Origin: Thermophagus xiamenensis
GTDB lineage: Bacteria; Bacteroidota; Bacteroidia; Bacteroidales; Marinilabiliaceae
Assembly: GCF_900112795.1 (NCBI RefSeq)
Contig: NZ_FONA01000014.1
Location: 43,703 to 107,702, forward strand
Reading direction: 5' to 3'
Length of the DNA: 64,000 bases
Part shown: positions 26,932 through 37,676 of the stretch, piece after piece
Layout of the letters: every line of letters begins with the position of its first letter
Numbering within the stretch: the stretch's first letter is position 1
Made by a program: the position numbers and the translations under genes
The notes under the pieces: generated by a model
The model's input: only the letters and a program-made list of their open reading frames with translations
What the model was told of the DNA's origin: nothing
Database searches by the model: none

Positions 26932-29193
26932 ATGAAATTTAAGGGATTGATTTTTTTTGCATTCTTATCTTTTTTTGTTTTTTATGGATGTTCGGGTGAA
27001 ACTACGTCCGGCAAATCTTCAGGGGAAATGGAACAGAAGATTGAGGCTTTATTATCTGAGATGACTTTGGATGAAAAAATCGGCCAAATGTGCCAGGTTG
27101 ACCCCGGTGTGTTTGGTACCGAAGAAGAGGTTATTGAAGCGGTTAGAAAAGGGCAGCTTGGTTCTCTGCTTAATTTGATTGGTGCCGGTAAGGTTAACGA
27201 AATTCAGCGAATAGCCGTTGAGGAAAGCCGTCTGGGTATACCATTAATCATTGGGCGTGATGTAATTCATGGTTACCGAACTATTTTCCCTATCCCTCTG
27301 GGAATGGCAGCTTCCTGGAATGAGGATTTAATTCGTGAAGCAGCCTCAATTGCTGCAAAGGAAGCAGCTTCAGAAGGTATTAACTGGACCTTTGCCCCCA
27401 TGATTGATGTGAGTCGTGACCCGCGCTGGGGACGTATCGCTGAAAGTGGAGGTGAAGACCCATTATTGAATGCCATGATAGCTAGAGCTATGGTTCAGGG
27501 TTTTCAAGGAGATGATTTGGCAAATCCTTTGACCATTGCGGCCTGCGCTAAACATTACATCGGTTATGGTGCTGCAGAAGGTGGACGCGATTACAATACT
27601 ACTATGATTCCGGATATTGAACTATATAATGTTTATTTACCACCTTATCGTGCAGCAGTAAATGCAGGAGTTGCCACCGTTATGACTGCATTTAATGAAA
27701 TAAACGGTATTCCTGCCAGTGGTCATCAGCGCAATGTAAGAGGTATTCTAAAAAAAGATTTGGGCTTTGATGGCTTTGTGGTGAGCGATTGGGCATCTAT
27801 TCAGGAAATGATTGACCACGGTTTTGCTGCTGATGAGAAGCATGCGGCACAACTGGGAATTGCTGCCGGTGTTGACATGGAAATGTCAAGTCGAACTTAT
27901 GCCAACCACCTTAAAGCCTTGGTCGAAGAAGGGAAAGTAAAAATGGAATGGATTGATGACGCCGTAAGGCGCATTTTAAGAGTGAAATTCCGTCTTGGTT
28001 TATTTGATAATCCTTATGTGGATGAGTCATTGGCCGACTCTGTTCTGGTTAATCCTCGTCATCTTGAGGTAGCCCGGAAATTGGCTGAGGAAAGCATTGT
28101 CTTGTTAAAAAACAAAAATGAACTGTTACCTCTGAAGAAAGGTACTAAAGTAGCCCTTATAGGGCCTATGGCCGATCAACCTTATGAACAGCTAGGGACC
28201 TGGATTTTTGATGGGAATGAAAATGATTCAAAGTCTGTACTGGACGCATTTTATGAATATAACGGTGCCAATAACACATTTTTTGCCGAAGGACTGGCTT
28301 ATACCCGCGATAAGTCAACCAAAGGGTTTAGAGCGGTTGAGAGGGCTATTGCCCAAGCTGATGTGGTTGTGGCCGTCGTAGGCGAGGAAGCCATCCTTTC
28401 GGGTGAAGCCAAATCATTGGCAGAACTCGATTTCGTAGGTGCCCAGAACCAATTGTTGGAACTGGCTGCTTCCAAAGGAAAACCACTAATCATGGTTGTG
28501 ATGTCGGGTCGCCCGGGTGGGCTATACAAAACCCGGCATTTAGCTGATGCAATCCTCTATGCATGGCATCCGGGAACAATGGCAGGGCCTGCGATCGTTA
28601 ACCTGATTTTTGGTGAAGCCGTTCCTTCTGCAAAATTGCCCGTTACTTTTCCAAAAGGAGAAGGACAAGTACCCATCTATTACGCACACAAAATGTCGGG
28701 ACGTCCAGCCGATTCAACATCATGGACTTATATCGATGACATTCCCGTTAAAGCGGTTCAGCATTCTTTAGGAAATACCAATCATACACTTGATTATGGT
28801 TTCAAACCACTATACCCCTTTGGTTACGGGTTGTCCTATACAACATTTGAGTATTCCGATATTTCCCTATCTGCCAAAACTATTCAAATTGGGGATGTAA
28901 TAAAGGTTTCGGCAACTATTACAAATACGGGAAAAAGAGAAGGTACTGAAATTGTTCAGTTGTATGTCCGTGATTTGGTAGGTTCCTATACTCGCCCTGT
29001 GCGTGAATTGAAAGATTTTAAGCGCATTACGCTAAAACCCGGAGAAAGTGAAAGGGTAACTTTTGAGTTGAATTCCAGTCAATTGGGATTTTATCATCCC
29101 AACGGAAGATATGTGATTGAGCCCGGTGATTTTCATGTTTGGATAGCCCCTAATGCAGCCGATGGATTAATGGGAAAATTCAGATTGGAATAG
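26932..29193 (+). CDS. GH3 beta-glucosidase lipoprotein
   Basis: I choose the ATG at 26932, which gives a signal peptide with lipobox (FFVFYGC) and 753 residues. The N-terminal TIM barrel (LLSEMTLDEKIGQMCQVDPG, GRDVIHGYRTIFPIPLGMAA, WTFAPMIDVSRDPRWGRIAE) carries the nucleophile Asp in GFDGFVVSDWASIQEM. The alpha/beta sandwich domain (ESIVLLKNKNELLPL, VALIGPMADQ) and a C-terminal fibronectin-III-like domain (VSATITNTGKREGTEIVQLY) complete a typical BglX-type enzyme. It releases glucose from the non-reducing ends of short beta-glucans, most likely in the periplasm or at the inner face of the outer membrane. The linked GH16 enzymes supply its oligosaccharides. Confidence 0.95.
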   Translation: MKFKGLIFFAFLSFFVFYGCSGETTSGKSSGEMEQKIEALLSEMTLDEKIGQMCQVDPGVFGTEEEVIEAVRKGQLGSLLNLIGAGKVNEIQRIAVEESRLGIPLIIGRDVIHGYRTIFPIPLGMAASWNEDLIREAASIAAKEAASEGINWTFAPMIDVSRDPRWGRIAESGGEDPLLNAMIARAMVQGFQGDDLANPLTIAACAKHYIGYGAAEGGRDYNTTMIPDIELYNVYLPPYRAAVNAGVATVMTAFNEINGIPASGHQRNVRGILKKDLGFDGFVVSDWASIQEMIDHGFAADEKHAAQLGIAAGVDMEMSSRTYANHLKALVEEGKVKMEWIDDAVRRILRVKFRLGLFDNPYVDESLADSVLVNPRHLEVARKLAEESIVLLKNKNELLPLKKGTKVALIGPMADQPYEQLGTWIFDGNENDSKSVLDAFYEYNGANNTFFAEGLAYTRDKSTKGFRAVERAIAQADVVVAVVGEEAILSGEAKSLAELDFVGAQNQLLELAASKGKPLIMVVMSGRPGGLYKTRHLADAILYAWHPGTMAGPAIVNLIFGEAVPSAKLPVTFPKGEGQVPIYYAHKMSGRPADSTSWTYIDDIPVKAVQHSLGNTNHTLDYGFKPLYPFGYGLSYTTFEYSDISLSAKTIQIGDVIKVSATITNTGKREGTEIVQLYVRDLVGSYTRPVRELKDFKRITLKPGESERVTFELNSSQLGFYHPNGRYVIEPGDFHVWIAPNAADGLMGKFRLE

Positions 29194-29198
29194 ATCTG

Positions 29199-29215
29199 TA
29201 GACACCGCTTTATTA
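29199..29215. repeat. Relic of the GGTGTC-type element end
   Basis: TAGACACCGCTTTATTATGT directly follows the GH3 stop codon and resembles the right end and flank of the element at 26601-26769 (GACACCCTCTTTTATTATGT). No left end is visible nearby, so this is at most a remnant. Confidence 0.3.
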
Positions 29216-29390
29216 TGTATACTCTTCAGTGTTTAGTTTAAATTTTTTCCCCGTGGTTGTTTATAGGAGGAAGGTCAATAAAATTTGTTAAAAGATTAAG
29301 ATCGTCTTTAAATCCTGCCAAATATTAATTATTGGCCGATAGGGTTCTTACTATCGGCCAATATTGACATTAAAAAAATGAACTTTAATA

Positions 29391-30218
29391 ATGAGGATTA
29401 AATCAGTTTTAAATATGGACTTTAGGAGAAGTTTTTCGTTTTGTTTAATTTTTTTTAATGTATTAGTGATATCGTGTTCCAGTCACAATAGTAAGTATGG
29501 CGAATTGGTATGGAACGACGAATTCGATTATGTTGGATTACCGGATGAGAACAAATGGAATTACGACACCATTGGCAATTCCTATGGATGGGGAAATAAT
29601 GAACTTCAATGCTATACGATTGCCCGTAAAAAAAATGCCTGGGTGGATGGGCAGCATTTACAGTTAACCGCCATTAAGGAATCATGGGACAGTTTTGGTT
29701 ATACTTCGGCAAGACTTACCACCAAAGGAAAGGGTGACTGGAAATACGGACGCATAGAAGTAAGGGCAAAGGTTCCGGGTGGTCGTGGTATTTGGCCAGC
29801 AATATGGATGTTACCTACCGATTGGGAATATGGCAGATGGCCTGAAAGTGGCGAAATAGATATCATGGAGCACGTGGGATATGAACCCGATTCCATCTAC
29901 ACTACTGTTCATACAAAAGCTTTTAATCATACTTTGGGAACCCAAGTAGGCAAAGCCACCTATGTTCCTGATTGCGAAACTGAATTTCATCTGTATGCCA
30001 TTGAATGGGATGCCGATAAAATTGACTTTTTTATTGATGAAGAAAAGGTATTTACTTTTCGCAACAGCGGTATTGGTCCCGATGAATGGCCTTTCGACAA
30101 ACGCTTTCATCTATTGTTGAATGTTGCCGTAGGAGGTAACTGGGGCGGTTTACATGGTGTCGATGATGCTATTTTCCCGGCTAAAATGATGGTTGATTTT
30201 GTACGCGTTTATCAATAA
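29391..30218 (+). CDS. GH16 endo-beta-1,3-glucanase (laminarinase), lipoprotein
   Basis: The 275-residue product carries a lipobox (FFNVLVISC) and then a single GH16 domain. The catalytic motif is GEIDIMEHVG, with nucleophile Glu155 and acid/base Glu160. Other typical segments are WNDEFDYVGLPDENKWNYDT, WGNNELQCYT, RLTTKGKGDWKYGRIEVRAK and RGIWPAIWMLP. The extra Met-type bulge in EIDIME is the beta-bulge active site of laminarinases and related enzymes. It cuts internal beta-1,3-glucosidic bonds, probably at the cell surface because of the lipid anchor. An alternative start at 29415 gives a more compact signal peptide. Confidence 0.95.
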   Translation: MRIKSVLNMDFRRSFSFCLIFFNVLVISCSSHNSKYGELVWNDEFDYVGLPDENKWNYDTIGNSYGWGNNELQCYTIARKKNAWVDGQHLQLTAIKESWDSFGYTSARLTTKGKGDWKYGRIEVRAKVPGGRGIWPAIWMLPTDWEYGRWPESGEIDIMEHVGYEPDSIYTTVHTKAFNHTLGTQVGKATYVPDCETEFHLYAIEWDADKIDFFIDEEKVFTFRNSGIGPDEWPFDKRFHLLLNVAVGGNWGGLHGVDDAIFPAKMMVDFVRVYQ

Positions 30219-30375
30219 CGCGCATAAGATTTGTGTTATAAAAATAGTATAGTGCACAAGCAAAATGGGTTTTCATTAATTTGATGATTGCTAATAAAGT
30301 TGGTTTTCCGTTGCTGGCGAATTATTTTTAAGGTGAGCCCTGATCATATTTTAAACTAATAAAATAGAAAGTAGG

Positions 30376-32217
30376 ATGAATGCAAAAGCCCTGTTATACA
30401 CTTTCATAAAACCGTTAGGCATATCTCTCGGTGTAATTTGGTTATCTCTTTTTACCGGGATTACCAATAATAGCATGGCACAAGATTGTTCCTATTTGGT
30501 ATTTTCTGATGAATTTGAATATCAGGGTGCGCCCAACCCTGATTATTGGAACTATGAAACCGGAGGCGGTGGATGGGGAAACAATGAATTGCAAACCTAT
30601 ACCAATAGCCTCGATAATTCATATGTTAGCAACGGAACATTAAAAATTCATGCTCGGAAATCTTCTTCCGGTGCCTGGACCTCAGCTCGGCTTGTAACTT
30701 CTGGAAAGGCCGCATGGAAATACGGAACCGTTGAGGTAAGAGCAAAACTCCCTCAAGGGGTGGGAACCTGGCCTGCCATCTGGATGATGCCTCAGAATTC
30801 AGTTTATGGAGGTTGGCCCAATAGCGGTGAGATAGACATTATGGAACATGTGGGATATGACCTGGGAATGATTCATGGTTCTATTCATACCGAAGCATAT
30901 AATCACATTTTGGGCACACAAAAAACTGGTACCATAGAGGTGGAAGATGCACATCTTCAATTTCACACCTATAGCATTCAATGGACTCCTGAAAAAATAA
31001 CATGGTTCGTCGATGGTGTGGAATTTTTTTCTTTTTCTAATCCTCATATTTCTTATAAGGAATGGCCTTTTGACCAACCTTTCTTTTTGATTTTGAACAT
31101 AGCCATTGGCGGAAATTGGGGAGGTGCTCAAGGTATTGACCCTGACCTTACCGAGGCAGTTATGGAAATTGATTATGTTAGGGTATATCAATCGACATTG
31201 CCAGATTTCTCTGTAAAAGGACCCGATAAGGTACAACCTGGTGAAGAGGCAACTTTCTTTGTTATCCCAATTAGTGGAGTTGCTTATCAATGGTCTTTTC
31301 CCCAGGATGTTCAGGTTATTTCAGATGACAATTCCAATGAAGTTATGGTAGAGTGGGGAAGTGAAAGTGGAATGGTGCAATGTAAAATGATTTCTGATTG
31401 TGAAGAAAAAACAGCCAATCCTTTATCCATCAATCTTTATCTTGTTCCTGAAGAAGCCCCTTTGGTTTTGGACGCATTAAAAGATGATATTACTCCGGCC
31501 TGGATAGTCCCTGAGCAAAGTGGGGGAAATAGCTTTTTATTGGAACCTTCTCAAAAAGGGGTTAAGGTTAGTTATTCCATCGTCAATCCTTTGGAAAACC
31601 CGTACATCTCTTTATCTCTAAATTATATTGTTAATCTGGAGGATTATAGAACAGCAAGAGTCAATCTGAGAGTTTTGGATGGGGATGTGCCGAATGTATT
31701 GAGGTTCGATTTTGTAGACCGTAACGGTAAAGTTAACACATCCGACTTGTTTAAGATTACTTCAGTGGTTGACGACCAGGAATACCATATCTATCAACAC
31801 ACTTTTGAAGGCAGTGTTTCGACCTGGAATATGGCGGAAATTGTGGAAGTTCGTCTATATGTTAATTATGGAATTACCGGGCAAAAAGGTGAAGGAAGTT
31901 TTGAATTAGGCGACATCCAATTAGCACCCCCGGGATTTTTTACTGATATTCCTGATTTTGTTCCAAATGCGCTAAAAATTAGTAGTTTAAATCTATGGCC
32001 TAACCCTGTTAGAAACTATATTTATTTTGAATTGGATAATCACCAAAACGGACAATGGCAAATTTTCGCGCAAAACGGTCAATTCATTTCTCAGGGAGTT
32101 TATACGGCCGAAGAAAGAAAAATTAAAGTGCCGGATTTAATGAATGGATTGTATTTCATTAGATTGATAAATGATGAGGGAAAGATTTTTGTGGGGAAGG
32201 TTTTTGTTGAAAAGTGA
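30376..32217 (+). CDS. GH16 laminarinase with PKD-like, CBM-like and Type IX sorting domains
   Basis: The 613-residue product starts with a signal peptide ending in SMAQD. A GH16 domain covers about residues 40-275, with the catalytic GEIDIMEHVG (Glu152, Asp154, Glu157) and GTWPAIWMMPQN. A PKD-like domain follows at about 280-360 (PDKVQPGEEATFFVIPISGV). Next comes a beta-sandwich at about 370-515 that resembles a carbohydrate-binding module but that I cannot place in a family. The last 80 residues are a Type IX secretion C-terminal domain (LNLWPNPVRNYIYFELDN, GLYFIRLINDEGKIFVGK). The enzyme is therefore exported by the Por system and released or attached outside the cell, complementing the lipid-anchored GH16 encoded just upstream, of which it is a paralogue. 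Confidence 0.94.
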   Translation: MNAKALLYTFIKPLGISLGVIWLSLFTGITNNSMAQDCSYLVFSDEFEYQGAPNPDYWNYETGGGGWGNNELQTYTNSLDNSYVSNGTLKIHARKSSSGAWTSARLVTSGKAAWKYGTVEVRAKLPQGVGTWPAIWMMPQNSVYGGWPNSGEIDIMEHVGYDLGMIHGSIHTEAYNHILGTQKTGTIEVEDAHLQFHTYSIQWTPEKITWFVDGVEFFSFSNPHISYKEWPFDQPFFLILNIAIGGNWGGAQGIDPDLTEAVMEIDYVRVYQSTLPDFSVKGPDKVQPGEEATFFVIPISGVAYQWSFPQDVQVISDDNSNEVMVEWGSESGMVQCKMISDCEEKTANPLSINLYLVPEEAPLVLDALKDDITPAWIVPEQSGGNSFLLEPSQKGVKVSYSIVNPLENPYISLSLNYIVNLEDYRTARVNLRVLDGDVPNVLRFDFVDRNGKVNTSDLFKITSVVDDQEYHIYQHTFEGSVSTWNMAEIVEVRLYVNYGITGQKGEGSFELGDIQLAPPGFFTDIPDFVPNALKISSLNLWPNPVRNYIYFELDNHQNGQWQIFAQNGQFISQGVYTAEERKIKVPDLMNGLYFIRLINDEGKIFVGKVFVEK

Positions 32218-32653
32218 TGTTGCTGATTAAAAAATCCAGCAATACCCAATGAACAGGATATTATGGCAATGGTGATACGAATGTCTGCCAATTAAGCTCT
32301 TTTGCCGGAAATGTTCATCAAACTGTGTCCTTTAATTTTTTTTATTTGGGTCATAGTTTTGTGAATGCTCTTATGCGCAGCATTAAGGGGTTTATGATAA
32401 GGGTTGAGAGGTTTATGATAAGCATTAAGAGGTTTATGCGCAGCATTAAGGGGTTTATGATAAGCATTAAGAGGTTTATGCACAGCATTATGGGGTTTAT
32501 GAGAGGCTTTAAGAGGTTTATGATAAGCATTGAGGGGTTTATGCGCAGCATTAAGAGATTTATGATAAGCTTTAAGGGGTTTATGCAGACTTTTTTGTCC
32601 AAAAATTAGATTTCGGTCGATAAGAGTGTTTATTGCTTTTTATCGAAAAAGAC
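32218..32653. other. Intergenic region between convergent genes, mostly minisatellite
   Basis: These 436 bases separate the convergent GH16 and COG3014 genes. They are dominated by the 21-bp tandem repeat described separately. A TTTA-N19-TAGTTTTG sequence at 32331-32361 resembles a Bacteroidota promoter pointing into the repeat on the plus strand. Confidence 0.5.
32370..32597 (+). repeat. 21-bp tandem repeat (minisatellite), ten units plus a partial
   Basis: Ten 21-bp units run from 32370 to 32579 and an eleventh breaks up after 32597. Two unit types alternate: TTTATGATAAGCATTAAGAGG-like and TTTATGCGCAGCATTAAGGGG-like, giving a partial 42-bp higher-order period (order B-A-A-B-A-B-C-A-B-A). 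The plus frame reads through the tract as a seven-residue repeat (FMISIKR/FMRSIKG), and two minus frames are also open (PLNAYHK and LLMLIIN). I regard it as non-coding because no unit shows synonymous bias, but a short basic peptide of about 80-95 residues from the plus frame (GTG at 32325 or ATG at 32373) cannot be excluded. Confidence 0.9.
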
Positions 32654-34051
32654 TTAATTCATTGTCTTACTACTCATAGTATGAAAAGTATAAAATGTAG
32701 TTTGTCCTGCTTTGATGTTTACATCAATGGTGTTGTTATTGACGTACTCGCCTTCAAAATTGAGGTTAATGGTATGCTGTCCTTCAGGTAGATAAACTCG
32801 GGTATAAGAAATTGAATAGGGCAGAGATTGCCAGTTACGTGTGTCGGCGCGTTCGGTAAGAGTATTGATAATGCTAACAATGGTTCCAAGATTTTCGTTT
32901 TCGTTATTAACAGCCTTTTCCATAGCTTTTTTGGTTGCCACTCTCAGCAGAGCGTTTCCCAATTCACGCAACATTCGGTCATGCAAGCACTGAAACGCTA
33001 TTTTGTTGATATCCTGAGCTTTTTCGAAAGGTATTATAGTATCGTTAATTATGACCTTCCCGGCTCGAAAAACAGGAGGTCGTTCCACATATTTAGGAAA
33101 GGCAACACTGAAAAATGAGAGATTTTTAAAAGCAGTTCTTTCGCGCGGCGTTAGCAAGGTGGCTTGATAAGAAAAATTAAGGCCCAATTCAGGATTACCC
33201 AGTGCCACATAGCCATTATTAAAACCGAAATTTGTTATGGTGATGAACCACTCCGATTTTACGGGTCCCATGCCATTAAGCCAAAATAGCAACAATTGCC
33301 CTTCCTCTTTTTTAGGTCCATCTGGAACTTTTATTCCAAACAACTGTTCGTAACGAGCAACCTCTTCCGGAAAGCCGGAAAGCTTTGCCGTTCGTAATAA
33401 ATCTTTCTTCAACTGCAGGGGTGGGGTTATCCCAAACAATTTGGTATAATCATTTTCATAAACCTCTAAAGCGTTTCGGTAGGCAATAAAGGCATTGTTG
33501 TAATCCCTGGCAGCCTCATAAATCATACCCATCAGGTTATGGGCAAAAGCATCATGCTGGTATTTATTTTTGTGATCTTTGTACTTGTCATTCAATTGTT
33601 GAAGACGAATGTTAACGCGCCGTGCTTCTACCAGTGCACCTTCCAGATCGTTTAACGCAATAAAGTTAAGGGCCTTGTAAAAATGTACCATTATGGCTTC
33701 GAAATCTTCCGGGCGGTAGGGTTTAACCATAGGATTTGAAACCAGCGACAAGGCTTCCCATCCAAATTGTTTCGAATAATCATCAATATAATAATCGGCT
33801 TGATTAAAATAATCGATGCTTTTGGAGTAATCACCCATCATGTAAGCTACCACGCCCCGGTTCATAAAATAGAGAACCCGGTTGTTGTTCTGGGCCCATT
33901 TGGTATCTTTTTCCAGGAGTTTATCAGCCTTTTCGAATTGCCCTCTGGCAATATTTTCCTGTATCTGATAGGTTTTTTGATAAAAAGTAGCGCAGGCAGC
34001 AATAATAGCTACCAGCGCAACAGAAAATATAACCTTCAGATATCGATTCAT
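32654..34051 (-). CDS. COG3014-family TPR lipoprotein
   Basis: From the ATG at 34051 the 465-residue product has a lipobox (ALVAIIAAC). TPR-like helices occupy roughly residues 25-220 (ARGQFEKADKLLEKDTKWAQ, GVVAYMMGDYSKSIDYFNQA, YEAARDYNNAFIAYRNALEV). A beta-rich C-terminal half includes LLFWLNGMGPVKSEWFITIT and the final YLPEGQHTINLNFEGEY, which matches the COG3014 ending. In Gammaproteobacteria genes of this family stand next to lpoB and a YcfL-like gene. Here it follows an LpoB-like gene by 50 bp, so the two probably form one envelope module. The molecular role is not known. Confidence 0.8.
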   Translation of the reverse strand: MNRYLKVIFSVALVAIIAACATFYQKTYQIQENIARGQFEKADKLLEKDTKWAQNNNRVLYFMNRGVVAYMMGDYSKSIDYFNQADYYIDDYSKQFGWEALSLVSNPMVKPYRPEDFEAIMVHFYKALNFIALNDLEGALVEARRVNIRLQQLNDKYKDHKNKYQHDAFAHNLMGMIYEAARDYNNAFIAYRNALEVYENDYTKLFGITPPLQLKKDLLRTAKLSGFPEEVARYEQLFGIKVPDGPKKEEGQLLLFWLNGMGPVKSEWFITITNFGFNNGYVALGNPELGLNFSYQATLLTPRERTAFKNLSFFSVAFPKYVERPPVFRAGKVIINDTIIPFEKAQDINKIAFQCLHDRMLRELGNALLRVATKKAMEKAVNNENENLGTIVSIINTLTERADTRNWQSLPYSISYTRVYLPEGQHTINLNFEGEYVNNNTIDVNIKAGQTTFYTFHTMSSKTMN

Positions 34052-34101
34052 AAAGAGAGAGAAATTATTGAAATTCAATTCTGCCAGTTATTATATCAGA
34101 A

Positions 34102-34701
34102 TTAGTTTTTGATGTATTTCCTGATTTTTTTATCGCCAATCCATACAACTTCACTGGTTTCAATGTCCGTGAGTTCAAGATTGACCTGGTAGTAATTGAC
34201 TCTTTCCCGTTTGTAGGTATCAACGGTTGATGAGATATCACCGTTAAGCATAAAATCGGCGCCCAGTTCTTTTCCCCAGGCCTTCATGGTTTCGGGAGAG
34301 GCAAAGTCTTGTTGGGCAGCCCTCTCTTTGCGAAGCTCCTCTCTTTTATCGCCGGCTTGGACTAATCGTACTTTGCCCGAATTGATGAAAGCGCGTTCTA
34401 CATCTTTAATGAAGGTTTCGGCTTCGATATGTTCGTGCGACTTGTTATAAACCAGTCCAACAATTACAACCGGTTTCCGGCCTTCATGTTTCTCCTGAAA
34501 ATTGGGCAACCATTGGCCATTAAGCACTTGCTCTACCATGGCTTCTGCCACCATTCTGGAGTCGGTGTCATTCCAACGACCGCTTAAATCTATTATTTCT
34601 TCGGTATCAATACGTTCCACTTTGCGTGTGGCACAACTTTGCAACATTACTGTAATCGATACCAGGGCAAAAAGATAGATTGAAGGTTTCATATTTTTCA
34701 T
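34102..34701 (-). CDS. lpoB: LpoB-like penicillin-binding-protein activator lipoprotein
   Basis: The 199-residue product has a lipobox (VSITVMLQSC) and the LpoB/CsgG-like fold. Diagnostic segments are IIDLSGRWNDTDSRMVAEAM, KPVVIVGLVYNKSHEHI, ADFMLNGDISSTVDTYKRER, and YYQVNLELTDIETSEVVWIG. In E. coli LpoB reaches from the outer membrane through the peptidoglycan to stimulate PBP1B. Whether the Bacteroidota protein does the same is inference from family membership and from the COG3014 partner downstream. The start could also be the ATG at 34692 (MKPSIYLF). Confidence 0.85.
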   Translation of the reverse strand: MKNMKPSIYLFALVSITVMLQSCATRKVERIDTEEIIDLSGRWNDTDSRMVAEAMVEQVLNGQWLPNFQEKHEGRKPVVIVGLVYNKSHEHIEAETFIKDVERAFINSGKVRLVQAGDKREELRKERAAQQDFASPETMKAWGKELGADFMLNGDISSTVDTYKRERVNYYQVNLELTDIETSEVVWIGDKKIRKYIKN

Positions 34702-34759
34702 ATTTACAAATTATGGTAAATTAGGTGGTTTGTTGATATTTGTTTGGGGTTAAAGGTTT

Positions 34760-35287
34760 CTAACATAGATATCGTTCAATTTGTTCCACGAGTTTTTCAG
34801 GAGTGGGCTCGGATATTTCAAATGTAATGTCCATATCGTTGTCGAAAATTCCTGAAAAGCCTACTTTAAGATTTGCTTTTGAAAGCTTTACAACAGCTTC
34901 GGCTGCGAAACTGTATTGGGTGGTAAAAACCAAAAGTACATCCATTTTATCCGATACAAATGATACTACCTCCTCTTTTTTGGGAAGAAAAAAATAGCTG
35001 AAATCCAAAAGTGTGGAATAATAAATGGTTTTATCGCTTATTAAATTTTCTTCCGTTTGGGGTGTTTCAATAAATCCTAAAGCTTGAACTTGCTTGCCTT
35101 TTGCCTGTAATTTTTTTATTAATTCTCTTACCGTTGTTCTATTTTGTTTCGATGAAATATCAAAAAATATGCCGACTTTTTCCCAATCATCGATTTTTTT
35201 TAATTGAACAGTACGCTGTTGTTTTTTTACCTTTTTCCTTAACAGGTAGGATCCTATGATTTCTCTTTGTTTTTTTAATAGTATCAC
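34760..35287 (-). CDS. DUF6913-like protein of unknown function
   Basis: The 175-residue product has no signal peptide or membrane segment. It starts with a highly basic helix (LLRKKVKKQQRTVQLKKIDD), then alternates strands and helices (VGIFFDISSKQNRTTVRELI, GKQVQALGFIETPQ, MDVLLVFTTQYSFAAEAVVK) in a Rossmann-like pattern. Its last segment is TPEKLVEQIERYLC. I think it belongs to a Bacteroidota-specific family (DUF6913) that often lies beside ligA, but this is recollection of the pattern, not a search. It starts 6 bp after the ligA stop and is probably co-transcribed with ligA. Confidence 0.7.
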   Translation of the reverse strand: MILLKKQREIIGSYLLRKKVKKQQRTVQLKKIDDWEKVGIFFDISSKQNRTTVRELIKKLQAKGKQVQALGFIETPQTEENLISDKTIYYSTLLDFSYFFLPKKEEVVSFVSDKMDVLLVFTTQYSFAAEAVVKLSKANLKVGFSGIFDNDMDITFEISEPTPEKLVEQIERYLC

Positions 35288-35293
35288 GAGATT

Positions 35294-37318
<2,025 letters not shown>

Positions 37319-37379
37319 TTAATTAAAAATGGATATCAGAGAGCAAATTTAGTTTTTTTGCGCAAAAAGTGTGGAGGTG

Positions 37380-37676
37380 TTATTCATCCTTATCTTTTGA
37401 AGTTTGTTTTTGGTGGGATTTACGCTTTGTACCAAATAGATAACTTTTAACGCGGGATAAAAAGTCCCAAAGCATTGGGCGTGCCCATTCTACCAATAAG
37501 TTGGGAATCAAACGGGCTGGATGAAGCGAGTAACCCAGTTCCAGAAACTTTATTTGTAATTGTTTTTCAGTGTAGCGGGTTCGATAAGCCAAATGCATCT
37601 TTTCGTGGCAAAGATCCTTATAGCTCTTAATATGTCGGTAATCGTTTTTTCGTTTCTTTTTATTCTTCATCATCAT
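37380..37676 (-). CDS. Small basic protein of unknown function
   Basis: The 98-residue product is very basic at both ends (MMMKNKKKRKND and KRKSHQKQTSKDKDE), with a middle that looks like amphipathic helices (LCHEKMHLAYRTRYTEKQLQ, LIPNLLVEWARPMLWDFLSR). It is not recognised. Its first 17 bases overlap the end of the holin-like gene upstream on the same strand, so translational coupling is likely. The coupling suggests a role at the membrane with that protein; this is inference. Confidence 0.65.
   Translation of the reverse strand: MMMKNKKKRKNDYRHIKSYKDLCHEKMHLAYRTRYTEKQLQIKFLELGYSLHPARLIPNLLVEWARPMLWDFLSRVKSYLFGTKRKSHQKQTSKDKDE

Noticed and set aside
32370..32597. CRISPR array
   Set aside because: The units are directly adjacent 21-bp repeats without unique spacers, and no cas gene is in the window.
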